From Novosphingobium ginsenosidimutans (GTDB lineage: Bacteria; Pseudomonadota; Alphaproteobacteria; Sphingomonadales; Sphingomonadaceae): a DNA stretch of 64,000 nt. A program made the position numbers and the translations under genes. Below, in pieces: positions 8,264 to 15,877 of this stretch (position 1 is its first letter; each line of letters starts with the position of its first letter). The notes under the pieces were generated by a model. It was given only the letters and a program-made list of their open reading frames with translations, did no database searches and was not told where the DNA came from. The stretch spans positions 806,001 through 870,000 of the forward strand of contig NZ_CP042345.1 of assembly GCF_007954425.1 (NCBI RefSeq), in the 5' to 3' direction.

Positions 8264-10357
8264 ATGAATACTACCGCGCGCCTTTCTCTGCTCGCTTCCA
8301 CCGTCATGCCCGCTTTCACGCTGGCGGCGCCGGCGCAGGCAGAGCTGGCAGCTGAAGCCGCCGATGCTCCGGCGATCATCGTCTATGGCGTGCCGGATGG
8401 CTACGACATCGAAAAGACCCGCTCGGCCACCAAGACCGAGACCCCGCTGATCGACGTTCCGCAGACCGTAACGGTCCTGAGCCGCGAACAGCTCGACGAT
8501 CAGGGCGTCGAATCGCTCAACGACGCGCTGCGCTATGTCCCGGGGGTAGTGCTGGGCCAGGGCGAAGGCCACCGTGACCAGATCACCCTGCGCGGCCAGA
8601 GCACCACGGCAGACTTTTTTCTCGATGGCCTGCGCGACGACGCGCAGTACTATCGCTCGCTCTACAATATCGACCGGATCGAGGTACTGAAGGGGGCCAA
8701 TGCGCTGATCTTCGGGCGCGGGGGTGGCGGCGGGGTGATCAACCGCGTCTCCAAGGCACCGGAATTCACCAAGGCCCGCACTGACTTTGCTGGCGGCGTC
8801 GACAGCTTCGGCGGCTGGTCGCTGGCCGCCGACCTTGATCAGCCGCTGGGTGAAAGCTTTGCCGCGCGTCTCAACGCCACGTACGAAGACTTCGCCAATC
8901 ACCGCGACTTCTATGACGGCCACTTTGTCGGGATCGCCCCGACCCTGGGCTGGAAGCTGGGCGAAGCGACCCGGCTGGTGCTGGGCTATGAATATGCCGA
9001 CGATCAGCGCGTCACCGACCGCGGAGTACCCTCCTTCGCCGGCACCCCGCTCAAGGGTTATGACGATGCGCTGTTCGGCAGCCCGACCGCCAACGAAAGC
9101 TCGGTCCAGGCCCACATCGCCCGCGCCCGGCTCGATCACGATTTCAGCGATGCGCTGAGCGTCAACCTGACCGGCCAGTATGCCCATTACGACAAGTACT
9201 ATGGCAACGTGTACGCGCGCTCCGCCGCCACCGCGACCACGGTCGAGCTGGAAGGGTACAACAGCGATACGATCCGCGAGAACTGGATGATCCAGGGCAA
9301 CCTGGTCTGGAAGGGCGAGACCGCCGGGATCGGCCACCAGCTGCTGCTCGGCTTCGAGGCCAGCGACCAGCTGACCGATGCCAAGCGCAGCGAGGCCGCC
9401 TTCGGTGCGACAGCGGCGAGCCGGATCACGGTGCCTCTTGCAGAACGCCTGACTCTGCCGACCGTCACCTTCGGCGCCAGCAGCCGCTCCAGCCGGTCCA
9501 AGGTTCGCGCAGTCTCGGCCTATGTCCAGGATCAGATCGACCTGGGTGAGATCGTCAAGGTGGTGCTGGGTCTGCGCTATGACGATTTCCGCATCAGCTC
9601 GACCAACCGGGTCAATGGCTTTGCCGCCAGCCGCAGCGACGGCAAGTGGAGTCCGCGCGCGGGCCTGATCATCAAGCCGCGCGAAAATGTCTCGCTCTAT
9701 GCGAGCTATGCCAAGAGCTTCCTGCCGCAGTCGGGCGATCAGTTCACCGTCCTTGACGCGACCACGGCCACGCTCGCCCCGGAAGAGTTCCGCAACCTCG
9801 AAGCCGGGGTGAAGTGGGACCTGACCGAGCGTCTCGCCTTCACCGCCGCACTGTTCCAGATCGATCGCACCAACACCCGCGCCAACGATCCGGTCACCGG
9901 CGTGGCCGTGCTGACCGGCAAGAGCCGCACCAAAGGCTTCGAACTGGCCATGGTCGGCCAGCTGACCAAGGGCCTGCAGGTAACGCTGGGCTATGCGCTG
10001 CAGGATGGCGATATCGTCTCCACCACGGCTGCGGCCCCGGCCGGGCGGACCCTGGCCCAGGTGCCGCGGCATCAGTTCTCGGCCTGGGGCCGCTATGACT
10101 TCACGGATCGCTTCGGCGTGGCCGTGGGCGCGGTGCGGCAGAGCCAGCAGTTCGCCACGATCAGCAATGCCGTGCGCCTGCCCGGCTTCACCCGGATCGA
10201 CGCGGCGTTGTTTTACAAGGTTTCGGACGCGGTGCAGCTCCAGCTCAATGTCGAGAACCTGACCGACACCGACTATTTCCCCAATGCCCACACCGACAAC
10301 AACATCAGCACCGGCGCTCCGCTCAATGCGCGGCTGGGGGTGAAGCTGCGGTTCTGA
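8264..10357 (+). CDS. TonB-dependent siderophore receptor
   Basis: A 697-residue outer-membrane receptor for ferric siderophores. The signal peptide ends near AAPAQA (about 26). A TonB-box-like IIVYG precedes the plug, which has PLIDVPQTVTVLSREQLDDQ, QITLRGQSTTADFFLDGLRDD and RIEVLKGANALIFGRGGGGG, the TIGR01783/Fiu-FhuE style. The 22-strand barrel ends with the terminal aromatic LGVKLRF needed for assembly. I choose ATG 8264 with a GGGGAT site; longer open frame upstream has no signal peptide. Two palindromes just upstream suggest iron control. No ExbB/ExbD/TonB or periplasmic binding protein is adjacent. A catecholate ligand is possible but unproven. Confidence 0.9.
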   Translation: MNTTARLSLLASTVMPAFTLAAPAQAELAAEAADAPAIIVYGVPDGYDIEKTRSATKTETPLIDVPQTVTVLSREQLDDQGVESLNDALRYVPGVVLGQGEGHRDQITLRGQSTTADFFLDGLRDDAQYYRSLYNIDRIEVLKGANALIFGRGGGGGVINRVSKAPEFTKARTDFAGGVDSFGGWSLAADLDQPLGESFAARLNATYEDFANHRDFYDGHFVGIAPTLGWKLGEATRLVLGYEYADDQRVTDRGVPSFAGTPLKGYDDALFGSPTANESSVQAHIARARLDHDFSDALSVNLTGQYAHYDKYYGNVYARSAATATTVELEGYNSDTIRENWMIQGNLVWKGETAGIGHQLLLGFEASDQLTDAKRSEAAFGATAASRITVPLAERLTLPTVTFGASSRSSRSKVRAVSAYVQDQIDLGEIVKVVLGLRYDDFRISSTNRVNGFAASRSDGKWSPRAGLIIKPRENVSLYASYAKSFLPQSGDQFTVLDATTATLAPEEFRNLEAGVKWDLTERLAFTAALFQIDRTNTRANDPVTGVAVLTGKSRTKGFELAMVGQLTKGLQVTLGYALQDGDIVSTTAAAPAGRTLAQVPRHQFSAWGRYDFTDRFGVAVGAVRQSQQFATISNAVRLPGFTRIDAALFYKVSDAVQLQLNVENLTDTDYFPNAHTDNNISTGAPLNARLGVKLRF

Positions 10358-10377
10358 TCAGCCAGTTTGCCCCCCTT

Positions 10378-10407
10378 CCGTCATTCCCGCTCTCGCGGTG
10401 ATGACGG
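10378..10407 (+). terminator. Hairpin after the siderophore receptor, weak terminator
   Basis: CCGTCAT and ATGACGG form 7-base arms with an inner CGC/GCG pairing around TCTC, 20 bases after the receptor stop. The following GTTCTGGTT is only weakly T-rich. Confidence 0.4.
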
Positions 10408-10425
10408 GTTCTGGTTAGTTCAAAC

Positions 10426-10451
10426 TTGACAAATGAACCGTTTTGGTTCAT
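10426..10451 (+). promoter_or_regulatory. -35-like hexamer with adjoining TetR-type palindrome
   Basis: TTGACA (10426-10431) is followed one base later by ATGAACC-GTTTT-GGTTCAT (10433-10451), perfect 7-base arms. The palindrome would fill the -35/-10 spacer, the usual place for a TetR-family operator. A poor -10 (CATAGA) follows at 17 bases. No regulator or efflux gene is next to it. Confidence 0.45.
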
Positions 10452-10789
10452 AGACGCACCGACGGATGCCGGACGGGTTACGCGTGCCGCCTGCTTCCGT
10501 GCAGTGGCCGGTGCGATAAGGCACCGATCCCGGATCGTGGAACTGGACCTTTACGGTCCTGAACGCCAGGCGGCAGGGGAGCGAGCCCGTCCCGCCAGCG
10601 CCACTGACCGCAGGGCCGAGTGGATGGTTCTTGGCAGCGACCCCATCCGCCGTTCGCAACGATTGGCTGCAAGCCCCGCCCGATCGGCTTCACGGGTACA
10701 TTCGCACCGGCCGCATCCGTCGTCCGCTTGCCCGTCAACGCAACCCCGCCGCAACCCGGCGGGCGCTGTGGTGCGCGCCGTTCCGGCGC

Positions 10790-11326
10790 TCAAGTCGCCT
10801 TAATCGCCGGCACCGCCCGCGCCGCATCCTCGGCCGAGGTGCCGGGGGCCGGCACCGGGTCAATCGTTTCGAGCCGCCGCAGCACGCGCCCCGCTTGCTG
10901 GATCGCCGCGACCAGCCGGGGATAGACCCCGCAGCGGCACAGGTTCGGCACTGCCGCCCTGATGTCTTCAGGCGAAGGGTCGGCATTGCGCGCCAGCAGC
11001 GCTGCGGCGGCAATGGCGATGCCCGGCGTGCAGAACCCGCACTGGATCGCCTGCTGCGCCACCAGCGCCTGCTGCACCGGGTGCGAGCGATCGGGCGAAA
11101 GCCCCTCAATCGTCGTCACCACCCGGCCCTCGGCCTCGGCCAGGCTCATCTGGCAAGACATCTTGGCCTCGCCATCGACCAGGACCATGCAAGCGCCGCA
11201 ATCGCCCACCCCGCAGCCATATTTGGTTCCAGTGAGGTTGGCCGCATCGCGCAGCGCCCACAGCAGCGGGGTCTGTGGGTCCATGTCGAAGGCCAGCGGC
11301 CGTTCGTTGACTGTCAGGCTGGGCAT
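10790..11326 (-). CDS. [2Fe-2S] small subunit of a xanthine dehydrogenase-family oxidoreductase (IorA-like)
   Basis: A 178-residue protein with the two-cluster layout of the iron-sulfur subunit of molybdenum hydroxylases such as isoquinoline 1-oxidoreductase. The plant-ferredoxin domain carries GCGVGDCGACMV with a further Cys in KMSCQM; the helical domain carries IQCGFCTPG and LCRCGVY. It normally passes electrons from a large Mo-pterin subunit to an acceptor, but no large subunit is in the window. The C-terminus is about 25 residues longer than the minimal subunit. It follows the aldolase on the same strand with a 10-base gap, so co-expression is likely. The start codon has only a weak ribosome site. 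Confidence 0.85.
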   Translation of the reverse strand: MPSLTVNERPLAFDMDPQTPLLWALRDAANLTGTKYGCGVGDCGACMVLVDGEAKMSCQMSLAEAEGRVVTTIEGLSPDRSHPVQQALVAQQAIQCGFCTPGIAIAAAALLARNADPSPEDIRAAVPNLCRCGVYPRLVAAIQQAGRVLRRLETIDPVPAPGTSAEDAARAVPAIKAT

Positions 11327-11336
11327 TGCGGCGGGA

Positions 11337-12110
11337 TCAGTCGCGCCAGCTGCGGTCGGTCCGGTCGATGATCCGCACCCAGGCATCGAAGTCGGCCTTG
11401 CCCGGCCCGCCCGGCAGGCGGACCTGGCCGACATCGCGCTGGTGCACGGCCACGACCTCATCGGGAATCATGACCGGCTTGCCCGCCGCCATCGTCGCCA
11501 GCTGAATCTCGCAGGCGCGCTGCAGCGACCAGTGCTGGATAAAGATCTCACCAATCGAGCGGCCCAGGATCACCGGGCCGTGGTTGCGCAGCATCAGGAT
11601 GCGGTTGTTGCCCAGGTTGGCAAGCAGCCGCTCACCCTCTTCCTCGCGCACCGTCACGCCCTCGAAATCGTGATAGCTGAGCTTGCCGATGAAGTTGCAG
11701 GCATAGAAGTTCACCGGCTGGAGCCCACCTTCCATCGAGCACACCGCCATCGTCGCCGTGGTGTGGGTGTGGCAGATCGCATGGGCCCAATCGACATGGC
11801 GGTGGAAGTAGGCGTGCTGGGTGAAGCCGGCCTTGTTGACCGGAAAGGGACTGCCGTCGAGCGTGTTTCCGTCAATGTCGATCTTGACCAGGTTGCTGGC
11901 ACAGACTTCCGAATAGTGCAGGCCATAGGGGTTGATCAGGAAGGCCCCGTCTTCGCCCGGCACCTTGAGCGAGATGTGGTTGTAGATCGATTCGCTCCAG
12001 CCCAGATGGTCGAACACGCGGTAGCAGGCCGCCAGTTCCTGCCGCGCCGCCCATTCGGCCTCGCTGCAATCGAGGTTGCGGGCATGCGCGTTCTTGATCG
12101 GGGTGGCCAT
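11337..12110 (-). CDS. Class II aldolase/adducin-domain protein
   Basis: A 257-residue zinc-dependent aldolase-fold protein of the L-fuculose/ribulose-phosphate aldolase and adducin family. The metal site is visible as HAICHTHTTATMAV (two histidines) with a third His in MLRNHGPVILG. SIYNHISLKVPGEDGAFLINPYG near the N-terminus is the typical adducin-like start. GGAGGGATCAG sits before ATG 12110. It lies between a TonB-dependent receptor and the Fe-S subunit, all in one direction, which suggests a small catabolic unit. In sphingomonads such proteins are often annotated only as class II aldolase; the substrate is not evident. Confidence 0.88.
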   Translation of the reverse strand: MATPIKNAHARNLDCSEAEWAARQELAACYRVFDHLGWSESIYNHISLKVPGEDGAFLINPYGLHYSEVCASNLVKIDIDGNTLDGSPFPVNKAGFTQHAYFHRHVDWAHAICHTHTTATMAVCSMEGGLQPVNFYACNFIGKLSYHDFEGVTVREEEGERLLANLGNNRILMLRNHGPVILGRSIGEIFIQHWSLQRACEIQLATMAAGKPVMIPDEVVAVHQRDVGQVRLPGGPGKADFDAWVRIIDRTDRSWRD

Positions 12111-12158
12111 CTGATCCCTCCGGTTGTGCTTTGCGCGGCTTTCCTAAGCCAAGCTGGC

Positions 12159-14174
12159 TCACATGGAAATGCGGAAACCGGCCCAGACGGTGCGCGGCGC
12201 GCCAAGGTCGATGCTGCCCGCCTGGTTGCGGGTGATGATCTGCGCGTCGGTCAGGTTCTCGGCCCGCAGCACCAGCAGCAGGTGCTGGGTCAGCGGCACT
12301 TCGGCGACTGCATCGAGCGTGGTCGCGGCGGGCAGGCGGTCGGTCTCAAGGTCATCTTCCCACTGCGCGCCGGTGTGGCGCAGGCTGGCGGCGAAGAGCC
12401 AGCGTTCGGCCGGTCGCCAGGCGAGGGTCGTGCTGGCGGTCAGGCGCGGGACCTGGGCCGGGCGCTTGCCAGCGAGCGCGGCCGAAGCCCCGCTCGCCTC
12501 GACCCGGGCCGAAAGCCAAGAGAGTGCCGCATCAAGGCTGACCGCGCCCAGCTTGGCCGCAAGCGAAGCCTCGATCCCGCGCGAATGGACGGCATCGACA
12601 TTGCGGCGTTCGCGCAAGTTCGGGCCGATCGTGACATTGGCGATCGCGCCCTTCACCCGGTTGTCGAAGCCGGTCAGGCGCAGCGTCAGGTCGGGCAGCG
12701 GGGTCCAGTCCAGCCCGCCCTCGAAGCCCTCCAGACGCTCATTCTCGAGCGCGGCATTGGCGCGGGTGGTGACCGGGAAGACCGTGAAGGGCCGGTAGAG
12801 TTCATTGAGCGTCGGCTGGCGCAGCCCGGTATAGGCGGCGGCGCGCAGCGACAGCGCCGGTGCCGCTTCAACCAGCAGCCCGCCGCGCAGGCTTTCCTGC
12901 CAGCCGGAGCGGTCGGCAAAGCGGCGGTCGGTGGTGACGGTGCCAGCGGCATTGGCCTCACGGAAGAAGCCTTCCGCCACCGTCCAGCGATCAGCCCGCG
13001 CGCTCAGCGTCAGCAGTGCCGGACCAAAGCGCCAGTCATGTTCGGCATAGAGCCCGAGGTCGGAATTGACCCCGCCGGCCTTGCGCCGCGCGGTGACCAG
13101 GCCGGTGACAGCGCTATAGGCCTCTTCCTGCATCTCGCCGCGCTGGCGCCGCCAGTCGATCCCCAGCCGCAGCGTCTGTCCGTCGCCCATCGGTGGGCGA
13201 AGCTCGAGCTTCGCGCCCAGGCCGGTAGCCGGGGTGCGCCGCTGGTCGAGCGTCTTGCGGAACGAAGTCGCGGAAATGACCACGTTGGAGAAATCGCGCG
13301 CCTGGACATAGCCGAGCGCCTCGAACTGCCAGGCCCCCCGGCCGACCAGACGCAGGCTAGCATCCTGCCCGCTCGCCCCGGTATCGGCCCCGGCAAAGCG
13401 CAGCGTGCGCTGGTCATCGAACAGCAGCGCGCGGGCCTGAAGCTCAATGTCCGGTGTCAGCGGCGCGGCGGCGCGCAGGCCGGTCGACCATGAATCGAAC
13501 CGCGCCCGGACCGATGCCGGAACCCGCTGGTTTTGCGGTGTGGTCCAGAACCCCTGCCCCCGGTCCCAGCGGCCCGAAACCACCGCAAAGCCGCTGCCGA
13601 GCCGCGGGGCGAGCGATGCGGACAGCTCGCTCTCACCCCGGTCATTGACCAGGGCCGAGGCAGACAGCAGGCCCAGCGTGTCTGGCCCGGCCGAGGTGAG
13701 GTCGATGGTCCCCGCCACGGCGCCAGCGGCAAATCCCCCGGCCCCGCCGCCGCGCAGCACGCGGACCGAATCCAGCCGCTCAGGCGGCAGGGCGGCAAGC
13801 GGAACGTAGCCGAAGAAGGGATCGACCAGCGGCACGCCATCAAGCAGCACCAGCGTCCGGCTGGAGGCATTGCCGCCGAGCCCGCGCAGGGTGATGCCCT
13901 GGGCCGAGGGATTGGAGGAGCGGCTGTCCGAGCGGCGGAACTGCTGGATCCCCGGCGCGCGGCCAAGCAAGTCCTCGATCCGGCCCGAGGCGAGCGTGCG
14001 GACGTCCTCCGCCGTCAGAACATCGCCGGCAAAGGCGCGCTGACCAGCCGGGAGGTCCAGCGCCTTGCCGGTGACGATAATCGTTTCAGGATCGGGCGTA
14101 TCCGCCAGCGCCGGGCCAGCCAGGGCCAGCAGCGCGAGGGCGGAAAAGTGGTGCCGCTTACGTGACTCGAACAC
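12159..14174 (-). CDS. TonB-dependent receptor starting inside tRNA-Thr
   Basis: A 671-residue outer-membrane receptor. The plug shows TIIVTGK (TonB-box region), RIEDLLGRAPGIQQF, GITLRGLGGNASSRTLVLLD and LDSVRVLRGGGAGGF; the barrel ends with VWAGFRISM. The only plausible start is GTG 14174, which lies in the T-arm of tRNA-Thr. It gives MFESRKRHHFSALALLALAG then PALA, a convincing signal peptide whose charged region is entirely tRNA sequence. GGGG sits four bases upstream. There is no in-frame ATG, GTG or TTG between the tRNA end and the mature protein. Alternatives are a 5' truncation at the tRNA or a CTG start. The ligand is unknown; it is followed by the aldolase and Fe-S genes. Confidence 0.82.
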   Translation of the reverse strand: MFESRKRHHFSALALLALAGPALADTPDPETIIVTGKALDLPAGQRAFAGDVLTAEDVRTLASGRIEDLLGRAPGIQQFRRSDSRSSNPSAQGITLRGLGGNASSRTLVLLDGVPLVDPFFGYVPLAALPPERLDSVRVLRGGGAGGFAAGAVAGTIDLTSAGPDTLGLLSASALVNDRGESELSASLAPRLGSGFAVVSGRWDRGQGFWTTPQNQRVPASVRARFDSWSTGLRAAAPLTPDIELQARALLFDDQRTLRFAGADTGASGQDASLRLVGRGAWQFEALGYVQARDFSNVVISATSFRKTLDQRRTPATGLGAKLELRPPMGDGQTLRLGIDWRRQRGEMQEEAYSAVTGLVTARRKAGGVNSDLGLYAEHDWRFGPALLTLSARADRWTVAEGFFREANAAGTVTTDRRFADRSGWQESLRGGLLVEAAPALSLRAAAYTGLRQPTLNELYRPFTVFPVTTRANAALENERLEGFEGGLDWTPLPDLTLRLTGFDNRVKGAIANVTIGPNLRERRNVDAVHSRGIEASLAAKLGAVSLDAALSWLSARVEASGASAALAGKRPAQVPRLTASTTLAWRPAERWLFAASLRHTGAQWEDDLETDRLPAATTLDAVAEVPLTQHLLLVLRAENLTDAQIITRNQAGSIDLGAPRTVWAGFRISM

Positions 14175-14224
14175 GTGACCCCATCATTACGAATGATGTG
14201 CTCTACCAACTGAGCTAAAGCGGC
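14149..14224 (-). tRNA. tRNA-Thr (CGT anticodon)
   Basis: Folds as a full cloverleaf: acceptor GCCGCTT/AAGCGGC, D-arm GCTCAGTTGGTAGAGC, anticodon loop TTCGTAA (anticodon CGT, reads ACG), T-loop TTCGAGT with stems ACGTG/CACGT, and an encoded CCA. It lies 18 bases after tRNA-Cys. Its 3' half overlaps the apparent start of a TonB-dependent receptor gene. Confidence 0.96.
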
Positions 14225-14242
14225 GCTGCACCTTGTGGTGTG

Positions 14243-14316
14243 TGGAGGCCCGAGCCGGAATCGAACCGGCGTAAACGGATTTGCAGTCCGGTGCGTAACC
14301 ACTCCGCCATCGGGCC
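14243..14316 (-). tRNA. tRNA-Cys (GCA anticodon)
   Basis: Cloverleaf with acceptor GGCCCGA/TCGGGCC, anticodon loop CTGCAAA (anticodon GCA), T-loop TTCGATT and encoded TCCA end. First gene of a tRNA-Cys/tRNA-Thr pair with a recognisable promoter about 36 bases upstream. Confidence 0.96.
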
Positions 14317-14351
14317 ATCCATCCCCTTGGGCGAACCCTCCGGGAGCCGCG

Positions 14352-14380
14352 CCACTAGCCGAGCGGGCCGATCAGTGCAA
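14352..14380 (-). promoter_or_regulatory. Promoter of the tRNA-Cys/tRNA-Thr unit
   Basis: On the minus strand TTGCAC, a 17-base spacer and TAGTGG, ending 36 bases before tRNA-Cys. The layout matches the promoter in front of tRNA-Gln. Confidence 0.55.
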
Positions 14381-14399
14381 CCGATTCATCGGGCGCACT

Positions 14400-15785
14400 T
14401 TACTGCACCCGCTGGAAGGCCAACCGGCGGGTTGCGGGATCGGCGCTCTCCAGTTTGACCCGCACCCGGTCACCCGGAACCACCTCGCGCGCGGTGGTCC
14501 GCGCAACCACCGGCAGGTCGCACAGCTGGATCCGCGCGCCTTGTTCGCCGAGGTCCGTAACAACCGCATCGAACAGTTCGCCTTCGCGGCCCGCCAGGAT
14601 CGCCGTTTCGGCCAGGTCCACCACCGCGCGCTCGATCTGTCCGGCACGGGCATCGCCGCGCTGCATTGCGGCGGGGAGCAGCGGGAAGGCGGCGGCGATG
14701 GCATCAGGCACTGGCCGGCCATTGGCCAGCGCCAGCGCGGCCTCGATCACATAGCGATCAGCCAGCCGCCGCAGCGGGGCCGTGGCATGGGCATAGGGCG
14801 CGGCGATCGCGGCGTGCCAGGGCGGATTGCCCGGCGCATAGGGCGCGTAGCTCGCCCCCTGCCCGGCGCGGCGGACCGCCAGCATGAAGGCGGCGTGGCG
14901 GGGATCGGCGGGATCGAGCAGCTTTTCGAACTGGGCCAGCGGGGCGGCATCCGGCCAGGTCAGGCCAAAGGCCCGCGCGGTCTGGCGCAGCCGCGCTTCG
15001 GCGCGCGGATCGGGCCCGGCCATGACGCGGAACAGCCCCGTCTGATGCTCCAGCAGCAGCTTCGCCACGGCCAGGTTGCAGGCCAGCGAGAGCGCGGCAT
15101 TGCGCGTTTCGGATGGCAGCAGCGGGCGGAAGCGGAGCGCGAACTTGCCATCGGCGCCGCGCTCGACCTGCTGCTCGGGCGGATCGACCCGGGCCGCCCC
15201 GCGCCGCGCCTCGGCCAGCTCGATCCGCTCGGCAATCTCCAGAAAGCCCGGCGGCAAGTCGGCATCGCGCACGCTCTCATAGGCCAGCTTGGCGCGGCTG
15301 CGGATCACCGCGCGGGTCACGCGATCGAGCACGGTCTCGCCAGCGGAATCGACCCGGACGGTGAAGACCACGGCGGGGCGCGGACCATCGGGCAGCAGGC
15401 TGGCCGCCCCTTCGGCCAAGACCGGTGGATAGAGCCCGGCCTTACCGCCCGGCAGATAGGTTGTGACCCCGCGGGCCCAGGCTTCGGCATCAAGCGGATC
15501 GCCCGGCGCGACGAACCAGCCGACATCGGCAATGGCATAGTGCAGCAACCAGTCCGCCCCCGCTGCCTCGATCGCAAAGGCCTGGTCCAGGTCGGTCGAT
15601 TCCGCCGGATCGAGCGTTACAAACGGCCGCGCGGTCCAGTCGGCATGGTCGCTCGGCGCGCGCCGCGCCGCCGCTTCGGCCGCCGCCAGGACCGGTGCCG
15701 GGAAGCTGCCGGGCACCTGGAACTGCGTGCGCAGGGTCGCCAGCCCCTCGGCCAGCAAGCAATCGGGATCACGCAACATCCGCAT
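14400..15785 (-). CDS. RNB-domain 3'-5' exoribonuclease, short form
   Basis: A 461-residue RNase II/R superfamily protein without the N-terminal cold-shock domains of RNase II or R. The RNB domain begins almost at once; the metal site reads TLDPAESTDLDQAFAI (near 57-72), keeping three of the four usual acidic residues with Gln at the fourth. Other RNB landmarks are YAIADVGWFV, GVTTYLPGGKAGLYPPVLAEG, YAHATAPLRRLADRYV and a C-terminal S1-like segment VVPGDRVRVKLES. The starts at 15785 and 15779 are equivalent. This short DLDQ form is known in actinobacteria and alphaproteobacteria; its RNA targets are poorly known. Confidence 0.88.
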   Translation of the reverse strand: MRMLRDPDCLLAEGLATLRTQFQVPGSFPAPVLAAAEAAARRAPSDHADWTARPFVTLDPAESTDLDQAFAIEAAGADWLLHYAIADVGWFVAPGDPLDAEAWARGVTTYLPGGKAGLYPPVLAEGAASLLPDGPRPAVVFTVRVDSAGETVLDRVTRAVIRSRAKLAYESVRDADLPPGFLEIAERIELAEARRGAARVDPPEQQVERGADGKFALRFRPLLPSETRNAALSLACNLAVAKLLLEHQTGLFRVMAGPDPRAEARLRQTARAFGLTWPDAAPLAQFEKLLDPADPRHAAFMLAVRRAGQGASYAPYAPGNPPWHAAIAAPYAHATAPLRRLADRYVIEAALALANGRPVPDAIAAAFPLLPAAMQRGDARAGQIERAVVDLAETAILAGREGELFDAVVTDLGEQGARIQLCDLPVVARTTAREVVPGDRVRVKLESADPATRRLAFQRVQ

Positions 15786-15810
15786 TCGGTCAGGCTAGCC
15801 GGGTTGAGTT

Positions 15811-15850
15811 GGCAAAGCAAAAGGCCTCCCCGGTTACCCGGAGAGGCCTT
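15811..15850 (-). terminator. Rho-independent terminator of the third TonB-dependent receptor
   Basis: AAGGCCTCTCCGG and CCGGGGAGGCCTT pair over 13 bases with one mismatch around a 4-base loop, followed on the minus strand by TTTTGCTTTG. It lies 27 bases after the receptor stop. Confidence 0.85.
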
Positions 15851-15877
15851 CTGACAGTCTGGCTTAACGCGAGCGGC

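Larger units (their letters stand above)
10358..10789. other. 432-base gene-free stretch with an operator-like palindrome
   Basis: The only gap over 300 bases in the window. It starts with a hairpin that could end the receptor transcript (10378-10407), followed by a TTGACA hexamer and a 7+5+7 palindrome at 10426-10451. Several short frames cross the rest on both strands, for example 10426-10803 on the plus strand, but their translations are Arg/Pro/Ala-rich, lack a domain I recognise and have no ribosome site. It may hold a decayed gene or a small RNA. Confidence 0.5.

Noticed and set aside
8198..10291. 697-codon open frame on the minus strand opposite the siderophore receptor
   Set aside because: Antisense shadow of a GC-rich gene; translation rich in His, Arg and Gly with no domain, and the plus-strand product is a clear receptor.
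10426..10803. 125-codon plus-strand frame in the gene-free stretch
   Set aside because: No ribosome site, no recognisable domain and an Arg/Pro/Ala-rich composition as in chance frames.
10962..13493. 843-codon open frame on the plus strand
   Set aside because: Antisense to the Fe-S subunit, aldolase and second receptor; no family features.
14149..14316. tRNA pair as an integration site of a genomic island
   Set aside because: No integrase, no direct repeat of the tRNA end was noticed, and the flanking genes look native in composition.
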